DNA of 64,000 nucleotides from NCBI RefSeq assembly GCF_041154455.1, contig NZ_AP028664.1, positions 2,357,001 to 2,421,000 on the forward strand, read 5' to 3'. The notes below the pieces were generated by a model. The model did no database searches and was not told the origin of the DNA. It saw only the letters and a program-made list of their open reading frames with translations. Below are positions 1-8,622 of the stretch, one piece after another. A program made the translations under genes and the position numbers. Source of the DNA: Variovorax sp. V213. GTDB taxonomy: Bacteria > Pseudomonadota > Gammaproteobacteria > Burkholderiales > Burkholderiaceae_C. Each line of letters starts with the position of its first letter. The first letter of the stretch is position 1.

Positions 1-117
1 ATGACCGATCACGACATCGACGTGACGCCCCAGGGATGGTTTGTGGTGCGCGCCATCGCCATGGTGTTCGACCGGTATTGCCGCGAGAACCGCACCCGTT
101 TTTCGCGCGTGGTCTGA
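1..117 (+). CDS. hemN: Oxygen-independent coproporphyrinogen III oxidase, C-terminal end (partial)
   Basis: Only the last 38 codons are inside the window, read in frame 1 and ending at a TGA at 115-117. The residues VTPQGWFVVRAIAMVFDRY followed by RFSRVV match the usual C-terminus of HemN, the radical-SAM enzyme that makes protoporphyrinogen precursors without oxygen. The gene begins upstream of the window; the ATG at base 1 is just an internal methionine. HemN is a classic FNR/ANR target, which suits the FNR-box-rich neighbourhood downstream. The call rests on a short tail, so it is good but not certain. Confidence 0.7.
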   Translation: MTDHDIDVTPQGWFVVRAIAMVFDRYCRENRTRFSRVV

Positions 118-119
118 CC

Positions 120-824
120 ATGCAGACCGCACTGGCCGTTGCCGCGTTGCTGATGGGCTTGGCGGGCGGCCCGCACTGCGTGGCCATGTGCGGCGCGGCG
201 TCGGCCGCCGTGATCCGCATGGTGCCCGTGCCGGCCTCGGGGGGCGCGGGCGGCGGCATGGCGTTCTCGGCGCAGGCGGCTTTTCACCTGGGCCGCGTCG
301 CGAGCTATGCCACGGCAGGCGCCATCGCCGCCGCGAGCGTGGACAGCCTGGCACAGGCCAGCACGCAAGTGGCCGCGCTCAGGCCGCTCTGGATGCTGCT
401 GCATGTGTTCGTGTTCGCCTGGGGCGCCATGCTGGCCGCGTCTGGCCGGCAGCCGGTGTGGGCGCAGCGCATCGGCCGCACGCTCGAGGCACGGCTTCGT
501 CCGCTGGCCGGAGGCTCGCCACTCGGCGTGCTCGCGACCGGCGCGCTCTGGGTCGCCATGCCGTGCGGGCTGCTCTATTCGGCGTTGCTTTTGGCCAGCC
601 TGGGCAATGGGCCGTTGCAGGGCGGCGTCGCGATGATGCTGTTCGCCATTGGCAGCGGCCTTTCGCTGGTGCTGGCGCCGTGGCTCTGGCAGAGGCTCAG
701 GTGGAGTGGCGGTGGCGGGCCGCAGGCGTGGGGGGCGCGCCTGGCTGGCGCGCTGCTGGCGGCCGTGGCGTTGCAGGCGCTCTGGCTGGATATCGGCCAC
801 CAGATCGAGGCCTGGTGCCGCTGA
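120..824 (+). CDS. TauE/SafE-like integral membrane protein
   Basis: Predicted 234-residue hydrophobic protein starting at the ATG two bases after the hemN stop, so probably co-transcribed with it. The N-terminus has a GGPHCVAMCGA motif at about residues 16-26, typical of the short 'sulfite exporter TauE/SafE family' proteins (UreH-like domain) that lie next to cytochrome cbb3 maturation genes and hemN/fnr in Betaproteobacteria. About six membrane segments can be read. The HC..MC cysteine pair hints at metal handling, possibly copper for oxidase assembly; that role is inference. An upstream ATG at 36 lies inside hemN and was rejected. Confidence 0.75.
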   Translation: MQTALAVAALLMGLAGGPHCVAMCGAASAAVIRMVPVPASGGAGGGMAFSAQAAFHLGRVASYATAGAIAAASVDSLAQASTQVAALRPLWMLLHVFVFAWGAMLAASGRQPVWAQRIGRTLEARLRPLAGGSPLGVLATGALWVAMPCGLLYSALLLASLGNGPLQGGVAMMLFAIGSGLSLVLAPWLWQRLRWSGGGGPQAWGARLAGALLAAVALQALWLDIGHQIEAWCR

Positions 825-834
825 ACGAGCGGCA

Positions 835-2928
835 CTAAGGGTGCGCAAGCACCCTGGCCATGGCACGCGCAAGCTCGGCTCGCGTGTAGGGCTTGCGCAG
901 CAGTTCCCAGCTTTGCGGCGCCTCCCGGTCGGCCTCCAGCAACTCCGACGAGAAGCCGGACATGAGCAGAATCGCGAGCTCTGGAAAGCGCTGCTGCGCT
1001 TCGGCCGCGAGCCGCGTTCCGCGCATGCCGGGGCCCAGCGCGATGTCGCTCAGCAGAAGGTCGAACGAACCCGCATCGGTTTCCAGGCTCATCAAGGCTT
1101 GCTCGGCATTGCCTGCCGCGACCACGCTGCAGCCCAGGGTCGTCAGAAAGGTCTGCACGACCTTGCGCACTTCGGGGTCGTCCTCGACCAGCATCACGCG
1201 CAGGCCTGGCGGGATCGTCTGTTCGATGTCTTCCTCTTCCATGGCCGGAACGGCGGTCTCGTCCAGCTGCGGCAGAAAGAGCGTCACGGTGGTTCCGGCG
1301 CCCGGCCGGGTGGCGATGGCAATGGCGCCCTTGGACTGCTTCACGAAGCCGTACACCGTGCTCAGGCCCAGGCCCGTGCCGCGGCCGGCTTCCTTGGTGG
1401 TGAAGAAGGGCTCGAACGCGCGCTCCTTCACTTCCTCGGTCATTCCTGTGCCGCTGTCGGTGATGGAAATGGCCACGAAGCTGCCGTGCGCATCGCGGTC
1501 GCTCAACTCGTTGTGCACTTCGGGCGGCAATGCGCCGCAGGCCTCGGTTCGAAAGTGCAGCGTGCCGCCCTCGGGCATGGCGTCGCGCGCATTGATGGCA
1601 ATGTTCAACAGCGCCGATTCGAGCTGCCCCGGGTCGGCAAGCACCGGCGGGCAGCTTGGCGCGCTGTCGATCGAAATGTCGATGCGTTGGTCGAGCGTGC
1701 GCCGCAGCATGTCGGCCAGGGAGTGCAGCATGGCATGCGTGTCCACGGCATTGGGCTGCAGCATCTGCCGGCGCGAGAAAGCCAGCAGCTTGCCGGTGAG
1801 CTCGGCGCCGCGCCGCGAGGCTCGCGCCGCGGCGCCCACCAACTGCTGGGCGTAGCCGTCCTGCGCAATGGAGGGCAGTTCTTCGAGCACCTGCAGATTG
1901 CCCTGGATGACGGTGAGCAGGTTGTTGAAGTCATGCGCAATGCCGCCGGTGAGCTGGCCGACGCTTTCGAGCCGCTGCGCGTGGCTGAGCGCCTCTTCGG
2001 TCTGCACCCGCTGCAGGCTGGTGGCCAGCAGGTTCGAAAGCGACTCCAGGAACCGGCGTTCCTCGTCGCCGAAGCGCTTGGCCTCGCGGGAGCGAACGGT
2101 CAGCACGCCGATGAAGCGGCCGCGATCGTAGAAAGGTACGGCCAGCGCACTGACCAGCCCGGCATCGAGATAGGCCTGCGGCACCGCGAAGCGGCGCTCA
2201 TTGGCGTAGTCGGCCACCGTCACGGGCTCGCCCTGCGCAAACACGAAGCCGGGCGGTGTGTTCGCGTGGCTCGGAATGCGCGCACCGATTTCTTCGCCGG
2301 GCACCAGGCCCACGCCGCTGGCGACGCGGAATTCGAGGCGGCTGTTGTCCAGCAGCAGCACCATGGCCACCTCGACCTCCAGCGCTTCCGCGGCGATGGT
2401 GGGCACGTGGTCGAGCACGACCTGCAGGTCGCGCGTGTCCACGGCGAGCCGGCCCAGCTGCGCGAGGTAGTCGCTGTAGCGCGCCCGCTGCAGCGCCTGC
2501 TTCACGCGCGGGTAGGCGCCGATGTCGCGAATGGCGGCAACCACGAACGGCAGGCCATGGCTCTGCAGCGGGCTGAGCGCGATCTCGACCATCACCTCGC
2601 TGCCGTCCTTGCGCTTGGCAACCAGTTCCATCTGCGTGCCCATGGGCCTCGGGCGTGGCGCCCGGCCGTAGGCTTCGCGGTAGGACGCGTGGCGCGGGCG
2701 GATGCTGTCGGGCACCAGGACGTCCACGTTCAGGCCCACCAGTTCATCGACGGCATAGCCCAGCAATACGGCCGCCGAAGGGTTGGCCAGCACGATGCCG
2801 CCAGCCTGGTCGACCAGCAGCAGCGAGTCCGGGTAGGAAATGAAAAGCGAACGGAAGACGCTGCTCTCTTCGATGCCCGAGGGCAACCCCGACAGGGCGG
2901 CGATGATCGGGGGAGCGGGCGTGTTCAT
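835..2928 (-). CDS. Hybrid sensor histidine kinase (PAS-GAF-HisKA-HATPase-REC)
   Basis: Predicted 697-residue cytoplasmic hybrid kinase without membrane segments. In order: a PAS domain (about 23-135, FRSLFISYPDSLLLVD), a GAF domain (about 160-305), a HisKA dimerisation helix with the phospho-acceptor His332 in GGIAHDFNNLL, an HATPase domain with a GTGLGLS G2 box, and a C-terminal receiver (about 575-695, MLVEDDPEVRK and LLLSDIALG). The ATG at 2928 lies four bases after the stop of the response regulator gene, so the two form one operon. The soluble PAS-GAF sensor suggests an intracellular signal; proximity to low-oxygen genes makes redox or oxygen an attractive but unproven input. Confidence 0.88.
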   Translation of the reverse strand: MNTPAPPIIAALSGLPSGIEESSVFRSLFISYPDSLLLVDQAGGIVLANPSAAVLLGYAVDELVGLNVDVLVPDSIRPRHASYREAYGRAPRPRPMGTQMELVAKRKDGSEVMVEIALSPLQSHGLPFVVAAIRDIGAYPRVKQALQRARYSDYLAQLGRLAVDTRDLQVVLDHVPTIAAEALEVEVAMVLLLDNSRLEFRVASGVGLVPGEEIGARIPSHANTPPGFVFAQGEPVTVADYANERRFAVPQAYLDAGLVSALAVPFYDRGRFIGVLTVRSREAKRFGDEERRFLESLSNLLATSLQRVQTEEALSHAQRLESVGQLTGGIAHDFNNLLTVIQGNLQVLEELPSIAQDGYAQQLVGAAARASRRGAELTGKLLAFSRRQMLQPNAVDTHAMLHSLADMLRRTLDQRIDISIDSAPSCPPVLADPGQLESALLNIAINARDAMPEGGTLHFRTEACGALPPEVHNELSDRDAHGSFVAISITDSGTGMTEEVKERAFEPFFTTKEAGRGTGLGLSTVYGFVKQSKGAIAIATRPGAGTTVTLFLPQLDETAVPAMEEEDIEQTIPPGLRVMLVEDDPEVRKVVQTFLTTLGCSVVAAGNAEQALMSLETDAGSFDLLLSDIALGPGMRGTRLAAEAQQRFPELAILLMSGFSSELLEADREAPQSWELLRKPYTRAELARAMARVLAHP

Positions 2929-2932
2929 CGGG

Positions 2933-3679
2933 TCACCCGCGAGCGACGGGCGGAACCAGGATGTAGCCGGCGCCGCGCACCGACTTGATGATCTGCGGAT
3001 CGTCCGCGTCGGCTTCGATCTTCTTGCGCAGCCGGCCGACCTGTACGTCGATGGTGCGGTCGAAGGGGGCGGCTTCGCGCCCGCGCGTCTGCTCGAGCAG
3101 GAAGTCGCGCGACAGCACGCGCCCCGGATGGCGCGCAAACGCGCACAGCAGGTCGAACTCGCCGCCGGTGAGCGCCACGTTCTGCCCTTGCGGATTGGCA
3201 AGGCTGCGCGCGGCGACATCGAGCTGCCATCCGGCGAAGCGGAACTTGTCGGAAGGGGCCGGGGTGGCCGGTGCGGATGCGTGCAGGGATGCGTCGGCGG
3301 CGTCGCTGGGCGCCAGGCGCCGGAGCACGGCCTTGACCCGCGCCACCAGTTCCCGCAGGTCGAAGGGCTTGGTGACGTAGTCGTCCGCGCCCACCTCCAG
3401 GCCCACGACCTTGTCGACCGCATCGCCGCGGCCGGTGACGATGACGAGCCCGCAGCGCCAGTTTTCGCGCATCCGGCGCGCAATGGAAAAACCGTCCTCG
3501 CCGGGCAGGCCCAGGTCAAGCAGCACGAGGTCGGCCGGGTCGGTGGCCATCAGGGCCATCAGCGAGGCGCCATCGTGCAGTTGGGTCACTCGGAAACCGT
3601 GGCTTTGGAGGTAACCGGCCAGCAGTTGCGTGATGTCGACCTCGTCGTCGAGGACCGCGATGTGAAAGGCGGATGTCAT
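2933..3679 (-). CDS. OmpR-family response regulator
   Basis: Predicted 248 residues: an N-terminal receiver with the acidic pair D11/D12, phospho-acceptor Asp55 in LVLLDLGLPG and Lys104 in VTKPFD, then a winged-helix DNA-binding domain (about 145-245) ending in VGRLRKKIE and VRGAGYILV, typical of OmpR/PhoB. The ATG at 3679 gives a canonical receiver N-terminus; longer open frame upstream is not conserved-looking. It is the first gene of the operon with the hybrid kinase downstream. Confidence 0.9.
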   Translation of the reverse strand: MTSAFHIAVLDDEVDITQLLAGYLQSHGFRVTQLHDGASLMALMATDPADLVLLDLGLPGEDGFSIARRMRENWRCGLVIVTGRGDAVDKVVGLEVGADDYVTKPFDLRELVARVKAVLRRLAPSDAADASLHASAPATPAPSDKFRFAGWQLDVAARSLANPQGQNVALTGGEFDLLCAFARHPGRVLSRDFLLEQTRGREAAPFDRTIDVQVGRLRKKIEADADDPQIIKSVRGAGYILVPPVARG

Positions 3680-3782
3680 TCGGAAAGCATGGGGTGGGGC
3701 GCGAACGCCGCGGCGTCGTTGGGGCCGTGCAAGCGTAGCACGCACGCCGCGGCGCTGCATGCCTTTGGTGCATGCCGCGGGC

Positions 3783-6143
3783 TCAAGATTTCCAGCGCCA
3801 GTCCGAGATCTCCGGCATGTCCTTGCCATGGACGGTGATGTAGGCGCGGTGCTCCAGCAGCTTGTCGCGCAGATGCTGCTGCACATGCCCCGCGCTGTTG
3901 CGAAAGCGCTCGACGCGGCCGATGGCATCGGCGGCCAGGTGAAAGCGGTCCAGCCGGTTGAGCACGGTCATGTCGAACGGCGTGGTGGTGGTGCCTTCCT
4001 CGCAATAGCCGTGCACGTGGAAATTGTCGTGGTTGGTTCGCTTGTAGGTCAGCCGGTGGATCAGCGAGGGATAGCCGTGGAACGCGAAGATGACGGGGCA
4101 ATCGGTGGTGAAGATGGCGTCGAAGTCCGCGTCCGAAAGTCCGTGCGGGTGCGCGTTCGGTGCCTGCAGCGCCATCAGGTCGACCACGTTCACCACGCGC
4201 ACCTTCAGGTCTGGAAGCAGCTCGCGCAGCAGGGCGGCCCCCGCGATGGTTTCCAGCGTGGGCACGTCGCCCGCACAGGCCATCACCACGTCGGGCGTCG
4301 TGCCTTCGTCATTGCTGGCCCAGGTCCAGATGCCCAGGCCGACCGTGCAATGGCGCACCGCCGATTCGATGTCCAGCCACTGCGGGGCGGGCTGCTTGCC
4401 GGCGACGATCACGTTCACGTAGTCGCGGCTGCGCAGGCAGTGGTCGACCACCGAGAGCAGGGTGTTGGCATCGGGCGGCAGGTACACGCGCACCACCTCC
4501 GCCTTCTTGTTGACCACGTGGTCGAGGAAGCCCGGGTCCTGGTGGCTGAAGCCGTTGTGGTCCTGCCGCCAGACATGGCTGGTGAGCAGGTAGTTCAGCG
4601 ATGCGATCGGCCGCCGCCAGCCGATGCCACGAGTGACCTTGAGCCACTTGGCGTGCTGGTTGAACATCGAATCGATGATGTGGATGAAGGCCTCGTAGCA
4701 CGAGAAGAAGCCGTGGCGCCCGGTGAGCAGGTAGCCTTCGAGCCAGCCCTGGCAGAGATGCTCGCTGAGCACCTCCATCACCCGGCCGTCGGGTGACACG
4801 TGGTCGTCGCCATCCAGTATCTCGGCGGTCGACGTGCGCCCGGTCACCTCGAACAGGGCGCCGAGCCGGTTCGACGCGGTCTCGTCGGGACCCATCACGC
4901 GGAAGTTGCGCGCGGCCTCGTTGCGCTGCATCACGTCGCGCAGAAACTCGCCGGCGACGCGCGTGGCTTCCGCGTCCGTTGCGCCGGGCGCGGCCACCGC
5001 CACTGCATGGTCGCGGAAGGGCGGCATGGCCAGGTCCTGGAGAAGCAGGCCACCGTTGGCATGCGGATTGGCACTCATGCGTCTCGGCCCCTCCGGGGCG
5101 AGCGCGGCAATTTCGGGCCGCAGCGCGCCGTTGGCGTCGAACAGCTCCTCGGGCCGGTAGCTGCGCATCCAGTCTTCGAGCAGGCCGACATGCGCCGGCT
5201 TGCCGGCAAAGCCGGTCAGCGGCACCTGGTGCGCGCGGAACGTGCCTTCTACCGGAACCCCGTCCACCTGCCGCGGCCCGGTCCAGCCCTTGGGCGAGCG
5301 CAGCACGATCATCGGCCAGCGCGGGCGCTCGCGGAAGCCGTCCTTGCGGGCGCGCGCCTGGATGGCGTGGATGTCGTCCAGCGCCTTGTCCAGCGCGGCC
5401 GCCATCAGGCGGTGCATCTGCGCGGGTTCGTGCCCGGAGACGAAGGAGGGCTCGTAGCCGTAGCCCCGCATCAGCTGTGCAAGCTCTTCGTCGCCGATGC
5501 GCGCGAGCACCGTGGGGCCGGCGATCTTGTAGCCGTTGAGGTGCAGCACCGGCAGCACGGCGCCATCGGTCGCGGGGTTCAGGAACTTGTTGGAATGCCA
5601 GCTTGCCGCGAGCGCGCCGGTCTCCGCCTCGCCGTCGCCGACCACGCAGCAGGCGAGCAGGCCGGGGTTGTCGAACACGGCGCCAAAGGCATGCAGCAGC
5701 GAATAGCCCAGCTCTCCGCCTTCATGGATGGAGCCCGGCGTCTCCGGTGCCACGTGGCTCGGAATGCCGCCCGGAAACGAGAACTGCGTGAAGAGCCGTT
5801 TCAGGCCTTCGGCGTTCCGGGGGATGTCGGGGTAGACCTCGCTGTAGGTGCCTTCGAGGTAGGTGTTGGCGACCACGCCGGGCCCGCCATGGCCGGGCCC
5901 GGCAATGAACAGGGCATCGAGCGCGCGGGCCTTGATGGCCCGGTTCATGTGCGCATAGACGAAGTTGAGGCCGGGCGTCGTGCCCCAGTGGCCCAAGAGG
6001 CGCGGCTTGATGTGCGAAAGGCTCAGCTTCTCGCGCAGCAAGGGATTGTCCATCAGGTAGATCTGGCCCACCGAGAGGTAGTTGGCGGCCCTCCACCAGG
6101 CGTCGAGCAATGCGAAGTCAGGTTGTTCCGGCACCGCTTTCAT
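3783..6143 (-). CDS. xfp: Xylulose-5-phosphate/fructose-6-phosphate phosphoketolase
   Basis: Predicted 786 residues, the usual family length. It cleaves xylulose-5-P or fructose-6-P with phosphate to give acetyl phosphate plus glyceraldehyde-3-P or erythrose-4-P, using thiamine diphosphate. Visible are LDALFIAGPGHGGPG (about 77-89), the cofactor motif GDGEAETG at 169-176, and the C-terminal region GYPSLIHRLTYKRTNHDNFH. The ATG at 6143 overlaps the stop of the BON-domain gene in an ATGA arrangement, so the pair is translationally coupled. Acetyl phosphate production would support substrate-level ATP synthesis when respiration is limited, fitting this cluster. Confidence 0.95.
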   Translation of the reverse strand: MKAVPEQPDFALLDAWWRAANYLSVGQIYLMDNPLLREKLSLSHIKPRLLGHWGTTPGLNFVYAHMNRAIKARALDALFIAGPGHGGPGVVANTYLEGTYSEVYPDIPRNAEGLKRLFTQFSFPGGIPSHVAPETPGSIHEGGELGYSLLHAFGAVFDNPGLLACCVVGDGEAETGALAASWHSNKFLNPATDGAVLPVLHLNGYKIAGPTVLARIGDEELAQLMRGYGYEPSFVSGHEPAQMHRLMAAALDKALDDIHAIQARARKDGFRERPRWPMIVLRSPKGWTGPRQVDGVPVEGTFRAHQVPLTGFAGKPAHVGLLEDWMRSYRPEELFDANGALRPEIAALAPEGPRRMSANPHANGGLLLQDLAMPPFRDHAVAVAAPGATDAEATRVAGEFLRDVMQRNEAARNFRVMGPDETASNRLGALFEVTGRTSTAEILDGDDHVSPDGRVMEVLSEHLCQGWLEGYLLTGRHGFFSCYEAFIHIIDSMFNQHAKWLKVTRGIGWRRPIASLNYLLTSHVWRQDHNGFSHQDPGFLDHVVNKKAEVVRVYLPPDANTLLSVVDHCLRSRDYVNVIVAGKQPAPQWLDIESAVRHCTVGLGIWTWASNDEGTTPDVVMACAGDVPTLETIAGAALLRELLPDLKVRVVNVVDLMALQAPNAHPHGLSDADFDAIFTTDCPVIFAFHGYPSLIHRLTYKRTNHDNFHVHGYCEEGTTTTPFDMTVLNRLDRFHLAADAIGRVERFRNSAGHVQQHLRDKLLEHRAYITVHGKDMPEISDWRWKS

Positions 6144-6403
6144 CTCTCGACGCCCGGGAGTTCGGCGCCGTTCGCGCAGTCGGCCGCGTCCGCTGCCACG
6201 ATGAGCTTGTTCACGATGGTGGTGACGCCTTCCGCCCGTCGCACGGCGCGCTCGACCGCGAGCTTCAGGCTTTCGCTGGCGATCTTGCCTTGCAGCGTGA
6301 CCACGCCGTCTTTCACGCGCACGTCGACGTCGCACCCGAACACCGCCGGGTCCCAGTTCAGCTGGGCAAAGACCTCGTGCCTGAGTTGAATATCGGGGTT
6401 CAT
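6140..6403 (-). CDS. BON-domain protein
   Basis: Predicted 87 residues containing a single BON domain: VDVRVKDGVVTLQGKIASE followed by AVERAVRRAEGVTTIVNKLIV. BON domains bind phospholipid or act as small interaction modules; most are periplasmic, but no signal peptide is visible here, so this copy is probably cytoplasmic. The ATG at 6403 is preceded by a GAAAGGTG ribosome-binding site. Its stop overlaps the phosphoketolase start by four bases, so it leads that operon. It diverges from the desaturase gene across a 298-bp regulatory gap. Confidence 0.82.
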   Translation of the reverse strand: MNPDIQLRHEVFAQLNWDPAVFGCDVDVRVKDGVVTLQGKIASESLKLAVERAVRRAEGVTTIVNKLIVAADAADCANGAELPGVER

Positions 6404-6597
6404 TTCACACCTTTCAAAAAGGGAGCGCGTGCGGGACGCGCGGCACTGGGCTTTCCGCCAGTTTGAGCCGGCCACCGTGGTTGTCAACGCATCCTGCATG
6501 AAACCCCACGGCCTGTGCACACTGACGGCGATCGCGATGCCTGCAGACCGTCCGGTGGTGCCTTGATGGATGTTGCGGCGGGCCTGCAGCAGCGGCC

Positions 6598-6611
6598 TTG
6601 CGCCAGATCAA
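6598..6611. promoter_or_regulatory. Weak FNR-like half-matched site
   Basis: The sequence TTGCGCCAGATCAA has a perfect right half of the FNR/ANR consensus but two mismatches in the left half. It lies in the gap between the divergent BON-xfp operon and the desaturase, 25 bp from the better box at 6636. It could serve the BON-xfp direction, but the match is weak and a 160-nt leader would be needed. Confidence 0.25.
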
Positions 6612-6635
6612 TCCATGCATGCGCGCAGCCCAACC

Positions 6636-6649
6636 TTGACCTGCATCAA
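6636..6649. promoter_or_regulatory. FNR/ANR box upstream of fatty-acid desaturase
   Basis: TTGACCTGCATCAA differs from the consensus TTGAT-N4-ATCAA at one position. A -10-like CAGAAT lies at 6672-6677, which would put the start site near 6684, about 41.5 bp from the box centre. This is the standard class II activator position. The desaturase start codon is at 6702. Confidence 0.65.
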
Positions 6650-6701
6650 AGTCCCCGCGCCGGCCGCTTTGCAGAATGCCGCGACTGTTCAAGAGGCATT
6701 C

Positions 6702-7886
6702 ATGCAAACTTTGTTCTTCTCGGGTTTTTTCGATCTTCCATGGTGGGGTGCGCTGCTCGTGGCGCTGGCGCTGACGCACGTCACCATTGCCTCGGTCACC
6801 ATCTTCCTGCACCGCCACCAGGCGCATCGTGCGCTCGATCTGCATCCGGTGGCCAGCCATTTCTTCCGCTTCTGGCTCTGGTTGACGACCGGCATGGTGA
6901 CCAAGGAGTGGGCCGCGGTGCATCGCAAGCACCACGCAAAGTGCGACACCCCGGAAGACCCGCACAGCCCGCAGGTGCTGGGCATCAACCGGGTGCTGTG
7001 GGGCGGCGTCTTCCTCTACGTGCGCGAGACGAACAAGGCCGACACCATTGCGCGCTACGGCCACGGCACGCCAGACGACTGGATCGAACGAAAGCTCTAC
7101 TCGAAGCACAAGATCCTAGGCATCGTGCTGACGGGCCTGCTCGACGTGGCGCTCTTCGGCGTGGTGCCGGGTGGGCTCATTCTTCTTGCACAGATCGCGT
7201 GGATTCCGTTCTGGGCCGCCGGCGTGGTCAACGGCATCGGCCACTACTGGGGCTATCGCAACTGGCCCGCGCCGGACGCCAGCACGAACATCTCGCCCAT
7301 CGGCATCCTGATCGGCGGGGAAGAGCTGCACAACAACCACCATGCCTTTCCCACATCGGCCAGGTTGTCGAGCAAGTGGTACGAATTCGACATCGGCTGG
7401 CTCTACATCCGTGTGCTGCAGGCCCTCGGCCTTGCCACGGTGAAGCACGTGGCGCCGACACCGCGGATTGCGGCGCCCAAGGCCGCCGTCGACCTGGAAA
7501 CGGTGCAGGCGGTCATCCGCTGCCACTACGACGTGCTTTCGAGCTATGCACGCTCCCTCAAGCAGGCTTACGCGGAGGAGTTCGGCAGGCTGCGGCGCCT
7601 GTCGCCGGCCGAAGCCCGTTCGCTGCAGGACGTGAAGCGCTGGCTGGCCAAGGATGAGCGCATGCTCGACGAGTCGCGCCGCATGCGGCTTGCCATGGCT
7701 TTGCGCGGATCGCAGGTGCTCGATACGATGTATTCGATGCGCCGTGAACTGACCGCGCTGTGGAGCCGTTCCGCCGCCACGGGCGAGCAGCTCGTCAGGC
7801 AATTGCAGGACTGGTGCCAGCGTGCCGAAGCCAGCGGCATCGCGCCATTGGCCGAGTTCTCCAGGCGCCTGCGTTCGTACGCCTGA
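6702..7886 (+). CDS. Membrane fatty-acid desaturase with C-terminal helical extension
   Basis: Predicted 394 residues. The first 270 form a delta-9-type acyl desaturase: hydrophobic segments and the three histidine boxes HRHQAH (37-42), HRKHH (74-78) and HNNHH (210-214) that bind the di-iron centre. Residues after about 270 form a charged, helix-rich extension (SYARSLKQAYAEEFGRLRRL and onwards, about 120 residues) that is not part of the core enzyme. The ATG at 6702 is chosen because it begins directly before the hydrophobic MQTLFFSGFFDLPWWGALLV. It has its own FNR box upstream. Because the enzyme needs oxygen, induction under low oxygen may adjust membrane fluidity as oxygen falls; this is inference. 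Confidence 0.88.
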   Translation: MQTLFFSGFFDLPWWGALLVALALTHVTIASVTIFLHRHQAHRALDLHPVASHFFRFWLWLTTGMVTKEWAAVHRKHHAKCDTPEDPHSPQVLGINRVLWGGVFLYVRETNKADTIARYGHGTPDDWIERKLYSKHKILGIVLTGLLDVALFGVVPGGLILLAQIAWIPFWAAGVVNGIGHYWGYRNWPAPDASTNISPIGILIGGEELHNNHHAFPTSARLSSKWYEFDIGWLYIRVLQALGLATVKHVAPTPRIAAPKAAVDLETVQAVIRCHYDVLSSYARSLKQAYAEEFGRLRRLSPAEARSLQDVKRWLAKDERMLDESRRMRLAMALRGSQVLDTMYSMRRELTALWSRSAATGEQLVRQLQDWCQRAEASGIAPLAEFSRRLRSYA

Positions 7887-7912
7887 TCGGGCCGGAGGCC
7901 CGAGGAGAAACA

Positions 7913-8329
7913 ATGAAAGCTGCCGGATTCCTGTTGGGCGCCTGCATTGCGCTGGTGCTGGGCGGCTGCAGCAACGCGCCGCCGCGGGAATACGCCACGG
8001 TGATGATCGGCGGCGGCACTTCGCCGGCGGCAAGCCTGGTCGGCACGCTCGCCGGCCCCGCTGTGGGTAGCGTGGCGGCGCGCGCGATGGTCGAAAGCGA
8101 TCGCCGCCGCGCCGCGCGTGCACTTGATTCAGCGCCGGACGGCCAGCCGTCGAACTGGCGCAATTCCGAAACGGGCGTCGGCTTCGTGCTGACGCCCACG
8201 CGCACCTTCGAACTGCGCGGCGTGAAATGCCGCGACTACACGGTCGACGCCGTGGTCGGCGGAAGGCCCGACAGGGTGGGTGGCAGCGCATGCCGCCAGG
8301 CCGACGGCAACTGGCACGTGATGGGCTGA
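7913..8329 (+). CDS. Putative lipoprotein of unknown function
   Basis: Predicted 138 residues. The N-terminus MKAAGFLLGACIALVLGGCS is a lipoprotein signal peptide with the lipobox LGGC and the modified Cys at 19. The mature part begins with a Gly/Ala-rich segment (about 35-60) and has two further cysteines in VKCRDYT and SACRQAD that could form a disulfide. The C-terminal half resembles surface-antigen-like small domains ending in NWHVMG. A GAGGAGAAA ribosome-binding site precedes the ATG. It follows the desaturase by 26 bases and may share its transcript. Function unknown. Confidence 0.7.
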   Translation: MKAAGFLLGACIALVLGGCSNAPPREYATVMIGGGTSPAASLVGTLAGPAVGSVAARAMVESDRRRAARALDSAPDGQPSNWRNSETGVGFVLTPTRTFELRGVKCRDYTVDAVVGGRPDRVGGSACRQADGNWHVMG

Positions 8330-8338
8330 GGGAGTGAT

Positions 8339-8355
8339 GCAAGCGTCCCGCTTGC
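8339..8355. other. Short perfect inverted repeat
   Basis: GCAAGCG and CGCTTGC are separated by three bases, just after the lipoprotein stop and 33 bp before the next start. There is no T-run, so it may be an mRNA hairpin between the two genes rather than a terminator. Confidence 0.35.
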
Positions 8356-8387
8356 ACGATTTACCTTCAGGAACAAAGGAGAGACAC

Positions 8388-8603
8388 ATGTACAGCCACA
8401 TTCCCCTGGCATCGGCATGGACCGATGCCTACCTTCGCTCGCTGCTCGACTGGCAGGCGGCCTGCGGCACCAGCGTGCTGCAGGCACAGCAGATCCAGCT
8501 GGGAATGCTCGCCGCCTGGCAGGAGTCGGCCAAGGCCGTTCAGCAGGAGCTGTGGGACCAGTGGACCAGCCGCTTCGGCGGCGGTGTACCGCTGGACGCG
8601 TAG
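8388..8603 (+). CDS. Small hypothetical protein
   Basis: Predicted 71-residue protein starting MYSHIPLASAWTDAYLRS, after a good ribosome-binding site (AAAGGAGAG). It is amphipathic and helical, rich in Gln, Ala and Trp, in a style resembling short phasin-like or granule-associated peptides, but I cannot assign a family. Convergent with the UspA gene downstream. An in-frame ATG at 8334 lacks a ribosome-binding site and was not used. Confidence 0.6.
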   Translation: MYSHIPLASAWTDAYLRSLLDWQAACGTSVLQAQQIQLGMLAAWQESAKAVQQELWDQWTSRFGGGVPLDA

Positions 8604-8622
8604 AGCGCCGGCGTCGGCCGGC

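Noticed and set aside
649..2988. A 779-codon open frame on the plus strand
   Set aside because: It is the antisense shadow of the hybrid kinase and regulator, which show complete domain motifs on the minus strand.
3757..3775. Terminator hairpin GCATGC-N7-GCATGC after xfp
   Set aside because: Six-base stem with no T-run; insufficient to call.
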